Assembly: GCA_937916415.1 (NCBI GenBank) | Contig: CALGGH010000142.1 | Span: 1 to 16,564 of the forward strand | Direction: 5' to 3' | Source of the DNA: an uncultured Lachnospiraceae bacterium | GTDB taxonomy: Bacteria; Bacillota; Clostridia; Lachnospirales; Lachnospiraceae | DNA length: 16,564 nucleotides | Shown: piece after piece, positions 7,554 to 14,729 of the stretch | Layout of the letters: the number at the start of each line of letters is the position of its first letter | Numbering within the stretch: position 1 is the first letter of the stretch | Notes under the pieces: generated by a model | Seen by the model: the letters and a program-made list of their open reading frames with translations, nothing else | Told to the model about the DNA's origin: nothing | The model's database searches: none | Translations under genes and position numbers: made by a program

Positions 7554-7884
7554 CTATTTGCTTTTCGCTGAAACCATAAGCCCCTTATAGTACGATCTCT
7601 TGTTATCCGGAACGCTGATGGCATCCATGGCCTGCTCTATCGTAAGCTTCAGGTTCTCCATAAGGGATTGTATATTCCTGACAATGGTATTGTCTTTACC
7701 TTCCTCGCGTCCTTCTTCGCGTCCTTCCTCGCGTCCTTCTTCCTTGAACATCTCCATGGCTTCCGCTTCATTATATTCTGTCAAACCCATAGCCTTCACC
7801 TCCGCTCTGTTAGCCAGGATGAACTCCTTGATCAGGAAATCATCCGGCATCTCATCTATTGCCTTGCCAAACGCCTGCTCCGCG
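7554..7884 (-). pseudogene. C-terminal remnant of an Rpn-type PD-(D/E)XK protein
   Basis: The readable frame begins with 'VYAEQAFGKAIDEMPDDFLIKEF' directly after an in-frame TGA and contains 'NRAEVKAMGLTEYNEAEAMEMFKEEG' followed by EGRE repeats and 'LTIEQAMDAISVPDNKRSYYKGLM'. This is the typical tail of Rpn/PDDEXK_2 proteins of Lachnospiraceae, normally about 300 residues. The N-terminal nuclease domain is gone, so it cannot act as a nuclease. ATG 7850 lies 5 bp past the GH2 stop and could still be translated by coupling, giving 98 residues. The stop (7554-7556) seems to use the terminal base of the IS. Confidence 0.65.
7701..7742 (-). repeat. 12-bp tandem repeat encoding EGRE units
   Basis: Three and a half copies of a 12-bp unit (plus-strand TTCCTCGCGTCC / TTCTTCGCGTCC alternating). 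They encode the repeated Glu-Gly-Arg-Glu spacer of the Rpn tail. Such repeats vary in copy number by slippage without shifting the frame. Confidence 0.85.
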
Positions 7885-10800
7885 TAAACTCAAAGGACTC
7901 AAAATCAAAATTGCTTCCCGGCAGAAAAACAAATGTCAGATCCCAGCTTCCGGTCATATGAGGCAGCTTAAACTCCCGCGAAGCATATTCCAGGGACCTT
8001 GCAAACTCCGCAACCTCCTTGATCTCATCCGTCCCGTTGTAAAATCTGACATGCACGGGATTGCTTTCATTGGGTGTGCGGCCCGTAATGCGGATACCGT
8101 CAATGCCGTCAGAGCCCAGATCCATACGCTTAAACACTATGGAGACGTTATTTCCGATGCGCTCCACCCTGTCCTCAAGGCGTTCAAAGCTGTCTCCGGA
8201 GATACTGTCAGCCTCCGTCACGGGTATGCCTACACCTGCGGCAGATCCCCGTTCAAACGTGAAGCCTTTGATATGTATCTTCTGCTCCACCTCAAAACTG
8301 ATCGTACATATACCTCTGAGCCTTCTGCTCAGGGTAAAGGTGTCCTCTATATAGACATTCCACTCTCTCGGCTTATCGTATACCGTATCCAGCAGAAGCC
8401 CCGCATCATCCTCTCCCGGTATCCCGCTCCATATCTTAAGAGGCACCTGATCCATGTCCAGCGAAAAGATCGGTATGGTCAGTCTGTCCGAGCCGAACCG
8501 TCCGAAATCGATCCCCTCGTACGTTACTACAGTTCGTGCGCCTCTGGCTGTGGCCACACCCTTGTCGTTACCGCTGGAAACCTCCCCGATACATGACGAG
8601 AAAGCACCGCCGGAGATAAATCCGTAGGGATCAAAGTATGCGGGCCCAAGCCCCTGTATATCGAAATCCAGTTCCGAAATGATCCTGACCGGCTGCCCCG
8701 GACTGCCGGCTGTTGCACGCACACGGATACGGCCGTCTCCTTTTGCGATAACGGTTGACTCTTTTGAACCTGTATCCCTTAGTTCTGCCAAATGCGTCCC
8801 GTTTCCGGCATTATCCGTCACCCGAAACGTAATATCAGCATCAGCGCAGGCCGGATGCAAAACGGCCTTTATCTTAGCTTCCGTATGCTCCTTATCCAGC
8901 ACATGAGACTCCGTACATATCAGCTCTATCACGCGCGGTTCCGTTACGCTTCCGACAATAACCACATCTATTGAAGCATCCACGGGATCTCCGTCGGGCT
9001 TTACTGCGGCAAGCAGCTTACCCATAAACAGCCGTCTGCAATCCGTCCTGTATCCGTCGGGATCGGTACTGTCACCGTTGTCCAGCCCGATCAGCGTACC
9101 GCCCTCCGCACTGACTCTGATGCGGTCACAGGCATTCTCTACGGGATTACCATCCTTATCCTCTGCCGATATCTCAAAGAAGGCGATCTCATCCGGATCG
9201 TTCTCAACACCGGATGTAAATACGTATCTCGTGATCTTCAGATGATCCGTATCTCCGAAGCTCCTTCTTGTGCACTCCGCCAAATGCTTATCATTACCTG
9301 TCCTGTAACCGCGGGCGGTGAGCTCTCCGGGCTCATATGCGAGACTGTAATCTGCGATCATATGCAGGCCAGAACCGGGCTTATGATCCAGAGTCTGTCT
9401 GCCGAGGCTGCTGCCGTTCAGAAACAACTCAACCTCATCAAGATTGGAAACTACCCTGACATCTATCACCTGTCCGGGATTGAAGTCCCAATACGGGAAT
9501 ATATGGACGAAGGGTTCTTTGTCCGGATCGGTCCATACGGATTTCCAGAAGAAATACGCATCCTTGGGAAATCCGGCCGTATCGATCTGTCCCAGATAAC
9601 AGCTGCGTGTATGATAGGGAGTCGGTTCACCGATGTAATCGAATCCGGACCATAGGAACTGTCCGAGGCTAAATTCCATGTCACGGTCCAGTCCCGCACA
9701 TTCCTCAAAGTTCTTGGCTCCCCAGCTGGTGGGATTGTTGCCCAGGGCCGAGCACTGCTCGTCATCATCTCCCAGCGTCGGAACGGACAGCGGAAAATGA
9801 TATATCCCGCGGCTCTGGGCTATGGACGACGTCTCCGAACCATAGATCACCCAGTCAGGATGCTCCGCATGGTGTCCGGCGTAATACTTTTCCGCATAAT
9901 TGTAGCCGGCGACCTTGAGTATGTCAGCACACTTCTGTGCATTCTCCCAGGGCATGTAATTGGAACCCTGCGTCACCCGTCCGTTGCCCATGTAGTCATG
10001 GCTGCGGACCAGCTCCATCAGTTCACGGGTTCTCGCCTGGCCTTCCTTTTCGTAATTATGTATGTCGCCTATCTCATTGCCTATGCTCCACATGATCAGG
10101 CAGGGATGATTGCGGTCGCGCCTCACCCAGCTTGATACGTCCTGCTCATGCCAGTCTTCAAAAAACCTCGCGTAGTCATAGTCCGTCTTGGGATGATCCC
10201 ACATGTCGAAGGCCTCTGACAGGTACAGCAGGCCCATTTCGTCACAGAGCTCGACGAAGCCGGGGGCCATCATGTTGTGGGTTCCCCGGATGGCGTTTAC
10301 GCCCATTTTCTTAAGTGTCTCAAACTTACGCCTCATGGCGGACTTATTGAACTCCGCACCCAGAAGGCCCAGGTCGTGATGCTCGCATGCACCGTTTAGC
10401 TTGACGTGCCTGCCGTTTATGAAAAAACCCTTATCGGTGGTGAATTTAAAGTCGCGGAAGCCTGCCTTTACGGTCTCGGTCTGAATGCCCGCAGGGGTGT
10501 CGAGCGTCACCTCCAGCTCATACGCATACGGATCGTCCAAGTCCCACAAACGCGGCTTTTCGACGTGCATGGAAAAGGAGCATTTGTCTCCCTCCGGAGT
10601 CTTCACCAGGCAGGCGGAGGAAAAAGGCTTTTTCTCCGAGATGGACAGAGATTTCTCGCCGGTAAGGGATGCCGTGACTGATCCCGGGGCGGCATTGTCC
10701 CATCCCGCTATCTCCACGTCACACCTGAGGGCGTATCCGCCCTCATCAGGCTCGGCGTGTACGTATACGCCGTTCTCGGGTACGTAAACCCGTGGCGTGG

Positions 10801-11239
10801 TCTTTAGCCACACGTTCCTGTATATGCCGGCGCCCGAGTACCACCTGGAATTGGGTGCATGGTAGTCCACGAACACGGTCAGTTCATTAGCACCCGGCCT
10901 CAAGTGATCCGTTAGCTCCAGCACGTACTGGGAATATCCGTACTTCCACTCTCCTACCTTTTCGCCGTTCAGGTAATACGTCGAATCCATGTATACGCCG
11001 TCAAAGATCAGGAACGTACGCCCATCGTCACCCTCATTCCCTTCATGCTCAATAAGCTTTTTGTATATTCCCAGGCCATCCTTGTAGAGGTTGTCGGCAT
11101 CATATATCAGCCAGTCATGGGGCAGGGTCACGTCCGACCATCCATCCGCGGGAAGGGCCGCGGGATCAGGATGACTCTCACGGTCCATCAGCAAAAAGGA
11201 CCAATTGTCATTAAACAAAATGCGACTGTTCTTTTTCAT
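7856..11239 (-). CDS. Glycoside hydrolase family 2, probable beta-galactosidase
   Basis: A 1127-residue cytoplasmic enzyme (no signal peptide) hydrolysing beta-linked sugars. Numbered from ATG 11251, domains are: jelly-roll sugar-binding about 10-150, Ig-like 155-265, TIM barrel 270-575 with acid/base Glu393 ('WSIGNEIG') and nucleophile Glu473 ('IYGSETSS'), a DUF4982-like domain 595-660, a GH2 C5-like domain 665-770, an extra Ig-like region 775-865, and a CBM-like end 870-1124 ('FVFLPGSNFDFESF'). I prefer ATG 11239 because GGAG (11246-11249) lies 6 nt upstream; ATG 11251 has no ribosome site. The last seven residues ('SRRLARQ') come from fused Rpn DNA. Beta-galactosidase is the likeliest activity; beta-glucuronidase is possible. 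Confidence 0.85.
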   Translation of the reverse strand: MKKNSRILFNDNWSFLLMDRESHPDPAALPADGWSDVTLPHDWLIYDADNLYKDGLGIYKKLIEHEGNEGDDGRTFLIFDGVYMDSTYYLNGEKVGEWKYGYSQYVLELTDHLRPGANELTVFVDYHAPNSRWYSGAGIYRNVWLKTTPRVYVPENGVYVHAEPDEGGYALRCDVEIAGWDNAAPGSVTASLTGEKSLSISEKKPFSSACLVKTPEGDKCSFSMHVEKPRLWDLDDPYAYELEVTLDTPAGIQTETVKAGFRDFKFTTDKGFFINGRHVKLNGACEHHDLGLLGAEFNKSAMRRKFETLKKMGVNAIRGTHNMMAPGFVELCDEMGLLYLSEAFDMWDHPKTDYDYARFFEDWHEQDVSSWVRRDRNHPCLIMWSIGNEIGDIHNYEKEGQARTRELMELVRSHDYMGNGRVTQGSNYMPWENAQKCADILKVAGYNYAEKYYAGHHAEHPDWVIYGSETSSIAQSRGIYHFPLSVPTLGDDDEQCSALGNNPTSWGAKNFEECAGLDRDMEFSLGQFLWSGFDYIGEPTPYHTRSCYLGQIDTAGFPKDAYFFWKSVWTDPDKEPFVHIFPYWDFNPGQVIDVRVVSNLDEVELFLNGSSLGRQTLDHKPGSGLHMIADYSLAYEPGELTARGYRTGNDKHLAECTRRSFGDTDHLKITRYVFTSGVENDPDEIAFFEISAEDKDGNPVENACDRIRVSAEGGTLIGLDNGDSTDPDGYRTDCRRLFMGKLLAAVKPDGDPVDASIDVVIVGSVTEPRVIELICTESHVLDKEHTEAKIKAVLHPACADADITFRVTDNAGNGTHLAELRDTGSKESTVIAKGDGRIRVRATAGSPGQPVRIISELDFDIQGLGPAYFDPYGFISGGAFSSCIGEVSSGNDKGVATARGARTVVTYEGIDFGRFGSDRLTIPIFSLDMDQVPLKIWSGIPGEDDAGLLLDTVYDKPREWNVYIEDTFTLSRRLRGICTISFEVEQKIHIKGFTFERGSAAGVGIPVTEADSISGDSFERLEDRVERIGNNVSIVFKRMDLGSDGIDGIRITGRTPNESNPVHVRFYNGTDEIKEVAEFARSLEYASREFKLPHMTGSWDLTFVFLPGSNFDFESFEFTRSRRLARQ

Positions 11240-11256
11240 ATTCTTCTCCATACAAA

Positions 11257-11283
11257 TATCGGGGCCGGATCCCGACCCCGATA
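11257..11283. terminator. Hairpin between the permease and GH2 genes
   Basis: TATCGGGG (11257-11264) pairs with CCCCGATA (11276-11283), with GGATCC able to pair further inside. It lies after the permease stop and only a few bases before the GH2 start. There is no strong T-run, so it is either a weak terminator or a control element that partly hides the GH2 start. Confidence 0.35.
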
Positions 11284-11328
11284 GATCATCCTAATATGCG
11301 ATTACGTCCCGTTGCCGGCCAGGCATCA

Positions 11329-12750
11329 TCAGACTGCCACGAAGAACTTGATCAGGAAAATGATCGCCAGCACGTAGGTGAGAACCGAAATGTCCTTCCT
11401 CTGTCCGGTGAACAGCTTGATCACCACGTAGCTGATGAGAGCAAGTCCGATGCCATGTCCGATCGAACCCGAGATGGGCATCGCGATCAGCATTATGAAC
11501 ACGGGAACGGTCTGAGTCACGTCATCAAAGTCAATGTGCTTAAGTCCCGAAAGCATCAGGATGCCGACGTAAACCAGTGCGGACGACGTAGCAGCCGCGG
11601 GAATGATGCCCGCGATCGGTGCCAAGAAGATGCACAGCAGGAAGCATGCTCCGGTGGTGATCGCGGTCAGGCCCGTGCGTCCGCCGGCCTCCACGCCCGA
11701 AGCTGACTCTATGAAGGTCGTGATCGTCGAAGTACCGGTGGCGGAACCAACGATGGTTCCCACCGCGTCAGAGATCAGGGCTTCCTTCATCTGAGGCATG
11801 CTGCCATCCCTGTCAAGCATTCCTGCCCTGTTGGCAGTACCTACCAGCGTTCCTATCGTATCAAACATGTCTATGATGCAGAACGTGATGACGAGAGTCA
11901 CGATGGTGGTAAATCCAAGCTGCATGAATGCGGGGAAATTAAACTTAAACAGCGTCGTCGCGGCCATGTCTGCGAAAGGAGGCACGAACGATGCGGTAGC
12001 AAGCGGAGCGAAGGGATTGATTCCAAGGAAAAGAGCCTCTCCTATCCAGTATACGACGGAGGCAACCAGCATTCCGAGCAGAACCGCTGCCTTGATTCCC
12101 TTGTGGGCCAGAATGACGATCGCAAACAGTCCTACGAATACGGTTATGACCGTAAGCACCATCATCGGATAGCTGTCACCCATCGAATCCTTGATCAGGC
12201 TGGGCGTAAGGGCTCCGAAGAAGTCCCTCATGACGTAGTTGGCATTGCCTGACGCATCATACACGCCTACGTTGGATCCGAATCCAATGTTAAGCAGCAT
12301 GATTCCTATGGCAGGGGAAATGCCCATCCTGATGCTGCGAGGAATGGCTGCAACGATCTTTTCCCTGACGTTTAACGCGGAAAGGATCACGAACAGGATG
12401 CCTTCAATGAGCACTACGCAAAGTGCTGCCTGGAAGGATCCCACGTATCCGAGTCCGGTGATCGTGGCGACGTTTGCGACTACCAGCGAGAAGAATGAAT
12501 TGAGTCCCATGCCCGGAGCCATCGCAAACGGCTTATTGGCCAGGAGACCCATGCAGAACGTACCGATGGCACTCGCTATGCAGGTAGCCATGAACACGCC
12601 GTTCCAAAGCGGGCTGCCCACGTCAAATCCAGTCAGCAGATTGGGATTGAGTGCGACGATGTAAGCCATCGTCATGAACGTCGTAAGACCGGCGAGAACC
12701 TCGGTCCTTACCGTCGTATGGTTTTCGCCCAGTTTAAAGAATTTTTCCAT
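11329..12750 (-). CDS. NCS2-family purine permease (AzgA/PbuG type)
   Basis: A 473-residue, very hydrophobic protein with about 12-14 membrane segments, the normal length for AzgA-like transporters that import hypoxanthine, guanine or adenine, probably by proton symport. Motifs seen: 'TTFMTMAYI' (23-31), 'AMAPGMGLNSFF' (77-88), 'DMFDTIGTLVG' (294-304), and 'GSATGTSTITTFIESASG' (335-352), the substrate-site region of the family. Of two adjacent ATGs, 12750 has GGAGG (12756-12760) at 5 nt and matches the usual start of homologues; 12753 has only 2 nt. Which purine is carried cannot be read from the sequence. The leader holds two hairpins but no purine riboswitch core that I can recognise. Confidence 0.9.
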   Translation of the reverse strand: MEKFFKLGENHTTVRTEVLAGLTTFMTMAYIVALNPNLLTGFDVGSPLWNGVFMATCIASAIGTFCMGLLANKPFAMAPGMGLNSFFSLVVANVATITGLGYVGSFQAALCVVLIEGILFVILSALNVREKIVAAIPRSIRMGISPAIGIMLLNIGFGSNVGVYDASGNANYVMRDFFGALTPSLIKDSMGDSYPMMVLTVITVFVGLFAIVILAHKGIKAAVLLGMLVASVVYWIGEALFLGINPFAPLATASFVPPFADMAATTLFKFNFPAFMQLGFTTIVTLVITFCIIDMFDTIGTLVGTANRAGMLDRDGSMPQMKEALISDAVGTIVGSATGTSTITTFIESASGVEAGGRTGLTAITTGACFLLCIFLAPIAGIIPAAATSSALVYVGILMLSGLKHIDFDDVTQTVPVFIMLIAMPISGSIGHGIGLALISYVVIKLFTGQRKDISVLTYVLAIIFLIKFFVAV

Positions 12751-12774
12751 CATATCCTCCTTTTGGGGCTTTGA

Positions 12775-12807
12775 TGACCGGCATTTATCTCTGTCTCATC
12801 CCGGTCA
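12775..12807 (-). promoter_or_regulatory. Leader hairpin just upstream of the permease ribosome site
   Basis: TGACCGG (12775-12781) and CCGGTCA (12801-12807) form a 7-bp stem with a 19-nt loop, ending about 13 nt before the ribosome site. It could modulate translation. It does not match the purine riboswitch consensus. Confidence 0.3.
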
Positions 12808-12893
12808 GGTTTTACATCGGCGAGGCTTTCTGACGCAGCTGCCGGAGAAGCAGACAAGCAAAGGTGCATAAGTTATTTCTCGAATGTTCCTAA

Positions 12894-12912
12894 GTCCCGC
12901 CAGAAGCGGGAC
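12894..12912 (-). terminator. GC-rich hairpin after the HipA-partner gene
   Basis: GTCCCGC (12894-12900) and GCGGGAC (12906-12912) form a perfect 7-bp stem with a 5-nt loop, about 26 nt after the stop at 12938. No T-run follows, so termination would be inefficient. It probably marks the operon end before the permease leader. Confidence 0.4.
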
Positions 12913-12937
12913 GATCGTGTCCGGTGCGTCACCCTGA

Positions 12938-13735
12938 CTACCACAGATTCCTCATGACGTCTCCCTTAAGGTAGAGATTTCCTTTTACGCCCTCCTTCAC
13001 AGGCACCAGATATCCCTGCCTGACCATGTATGAAATATTCTGTCTTGAACAGCCAAGGACGTCGCAGGCCTGCGTGGTATCCGCGATGACATTCCTTGCA
13101 AAGGCAATCAGTTCCGATCCGGTGAGCATGATCCTGTCTCCCTCTTTATACAGCGTTTCAGCAGGAATGTCGATGGAATTGTTGAAGGTTATGAAATAAC
13201 CTCCCGCTCCAACCTTACAGGATTCAGATAGAGAAACATTATTAACGATCTTATCGACGTCCCTTATCCCGGCAAGCCTGTTCATGTCAATCCTTCTAAC
13301 CGTATCATCGGCAAAAATGCAAAGAAACTTCCGGCCTGCCAGAATGCAGCATTCGGTAACGTTACGTTCCTGCCTCCCGCGCACGTATTCCGGCAATTCC
13401 GCAACCGGTTTGACGTAAAGGCTGTCCTGAGAGCACCTGCCTTCGGACAATTCCAGAAACTTCATCTCATCATATTCCTTCAGATGATGATTCCTGAGGA
13501 TCATGTCAATGTTCTGTCTCGATGGCGGTATGATACGGCTCCGTACCCAGGCCAGGCTGTCACTGCGCGGAATGGTAAGCGTTCCTTTTTTTGCGTACGA
13601 AGCAAACATGAAGGGAGCCGTCCATTCATCCGATCCATCCGTCAGTTCCACGATAAAGCAGTGACTCTTCTCATAGTAAAGAAGAATGCCGGCTTCCCTG
13701 TCATCATACTCATCCCTTATTTCCAAGATCTTCAT
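12938..13735 (-). CDS. HipA-kinase partner: DUF2442-like domain plus C-terminal HTH
   Basis: A 265-residue soluble protein. Three regions are visible. Residues 1-110 are an unassigned domain with 'IIPPSRQNIDMILRNHHLKEYDE', which resembles sequences I recall beside HipA-like genes. Residues about 130-197 look DUF2442-like ('FADDTVRRIDMNRL ... ITFNNSIDIPAETLY'). Residues about 217-262 look like an excisionase/MerR-type helix-turn-helix ('TTQACDVLGCSRQNISYMVRQGYL'). I chose ATG 13735 because AAGGTG lies 8 nt upstream; GTG 13744 sits against that site. The gene overlaps the kinase gene by 26 bp, so the two are translationally coupled. It probably binds the paired operators upstream of the operon and restrains the kinase, but this is inference. 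Confidence 0.6.
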   Translation of the reverse strand: MKILEIRDEYDDREAGILLYYEKSHCFIVELTDGSDEWTAPFMFASYAKKGTLTIPRSDSLAWVRSRIIPPSRQNIDMILRNHHLKEYDEMKFLELSEGRCSQDSLYVKPVAELPEYVRGRQERNVTECCILAGRKFLCIFADDTVRRIDMNRLAGIRDVDKIVNNVSLSESCKVGAGGYFITFNNSIDIPAETLYKEGDRIMLTGSELIAFARNVIADTTQACDVLGCSRQNISYMVRQGYLVPVKEGVKGNLYLKGDVMRNLW

Positions 13736-14525
13736 ATGCGCCACACCTTTTATATATCATCTCCCATATCCGTTCCCTGAGAGTGACCGATATCACCCCG
13801 TCCAGGCCGGCAAAAAGGAACTCCTTATCAGATTCCTTAAGCCGGTTCGGAAAGACGTTCTTTTTATCTCTTATCAGTGCCAGATTTTCAAGGCAGGAAT
13901 GCGTACCTATAAAGTTCTGACACCTTCTGTCCTCCATGACGTCAAATTTCACTGCGTCATCATCCGTACCGCACGAATACAAAAGTGACAGGCCATGATC
14001 AAAAAGAGGTGCTAATCTTATCGTATGCGCCCCGGAATTTCTGAGCACCTCAATATTGGCCCCGTGTCTGTCCCTGTTAAGAATGATATAATCAACTGCA
14101 ATCATCCTGTCCACGTAGTCACCAAAACCCTGACGCAGACAGAATTCATATCTTGATTCCCCCTCGATGCAATTCAGCCTGTAGTAATCATCCAAAGCGA
14201 TCTTGCTCTCACCGCGCTGTTTAAAATCACCCGATGCACACAGATAGGTGTTGTATCTTCTGCCTTCTATCTCAATGTCTGCGTTGATAAGGTCATATTC
14301 CAGGTGTTCCACGCCCAGAACCGTTAACAGTCTGTCCACTATTATCTCATTTACGCACTCATGTCCGGTCACGCCCTTTTCAACGTCAAAATTGGACAGC
14401 TTATAGTATTTCTTCTCTCCGTTAAGTTCGGAGGATGACTTCAAAAAGGTTCCGGCCGTACCGGAGGAACTCCTTATATGCGACCATTTCAGATACGTAA
14501 GATCCTGTTTTTCTCTTATCAGCAT
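13710..14525 (-). CDS. HipA-like serine/threonine kinase
   Basis: A 271-residue protein with the HipA-type kinase layout. A Gly-rich loop 'SSGTAGTFLKS' (20-30) and Lys42 in 'YYKLSNFD' suit ATP binding, with a conserved Glu in 'HECVNEIIVDRLL' (55-67). The catalytic loop 'NRDRHGANIEVL' (150-161) supplies Asp152 and Asn157, and 'PLFDHGLSLL' (173-182) the metal-binding Asp176. It is much shorter than E. coli HipA (440), lacking its N-terminal domain. In HipBA systems HipA phosphorylates a tRNA synthetase; the target here is unknown. It is the first gene of the operon, with no HipB-like gene upstream. Its start has AGGGG at 6 nt. The active-site residues look intact. Confidence 0.75.
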   Translation of the reverse strand: MLIREKQDLTYLKWSHIRSSSGTAGTFLKSSSELNGEKKYYKLSNFDVEKGVTGHECVNEIIVDRLLTVLGVEHLEYDLINADIEIEGRRYNTYLCASGDFKQRGESKIALDDYYRLNCIEGESRYEFCLRQGFGDYVDRMIAVDYIILNRDRHGANIEVLRNSGAHTIRLAPLFDHGLSLLYSCGTDDDAVKFDVMEDRRCQNFIGTHSCLENLALIRDKKNVFPNRLKESDKEFLFAGLDGVISVTLRERIWEMIYKRCGAYEDLGNKG

Positions 14526-14552
14526 ATATCGCCCCTATCTTTGCGGCAAAAT

Positions 14553-14566
14553 TTCACGAGCGTCAA
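14553..14566. promoter_or_regulatory. Downstream operator candidate of the HipA-like operon
   Basis: Read on the minus strand this is TTGACGCTCGTGAA, two half-sites TTGACG and CGTGAA (one mismatch from symmetry). It covers about +6 to +19 of the predicted transcript. Its centre is 41 bp, about four helical turns, from that of the upstream copy. Confidence 0.55.
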
Positions 14567-14578
14567 ATACTTAATGTG

Positions 14579-14607
14579 ATTATACAATCGCACTTGACGC
14601 TCGTCAA
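14579..14607 (-). promoter_or_regulatory. Promoter of the HipA-like operon
   Basis: On the minus strand, TTGACG (14607-14602) and TATAAT (14584-14579) are separated by exactly 17 bp, a near-consensus sigma-70/A promoter. The predicted start is near 14572, leaving a leader of about 47 nt to the kinase ATG. The -35 element is also the first half-site of the upstream operator, so a bound repressor would block RNA polymerase. Confidence 0.75.
14594..14607. promoter_or_regulatory. Upstream operator candidate overlapping the -35
   Basis: TTGACGAGCGTCAA on the minus strand, with perfect 6-bp arms around a 2-bp centre. With the downstream copy it also forms an 11-bp perfect inverted repeat (ACGAGCGTCAA 14556-14566 against TTGACGCTCGT 14594-14604). 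Confidence 0.6.
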
Positions 14608-14729
14608 TTAAATATTATTCTTCATGGATCATATTCCGAGGATCAGGCGGACGGCGGCACCCGCGTCAGGATCTTCATTCCGGCAGAGGAGGCGTTCAGT
14701 CTTTCGGAGTAGTAATCGTTCAACCTTTC

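Larger units (their letters stand above)
5461..7554 (+). mobile_element. IS4-superfamily (IS1634-like) insertion sequence
   Basis: A single transposase gene fills the element. The 11-bp AAAACGGTAAC occurs at 5474-5484, and its exact reverse complement occurs at 7530-7540 just after the transposase stop, giving terminal inverted-repeat candidates. A direct repeat TATTTG lies at 5455-5460 and 7555-7560, and would be a 6-bp target duplication if the element spans 5461-7554. The outermost bases do not pair well, so the exact ends are uncertain and the true ends could be the 11-bp repeats themselves (about 2.07 kb). It is the only plus-strand gene in the Firmicutes part. Confidence 0.65.

Noticed and set aside
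7701..7742. Short repeats considered as a CRISPR array
   Set aside because: The units are 12 bp, directly tandem without spacers, and in frame with an EGRE protein repeat.
7859..8596. 245-residue plus-strand open frame inside the GH2 gene
   Set aside because: It is a shadow of the GH2 coding strand, with no ribosome site or recognisable protein character.
12754..12937. Purine riboswitch before the permease
   Set aside because: I could not find the conserved aptamer core, so it is listed only as a structured leader.
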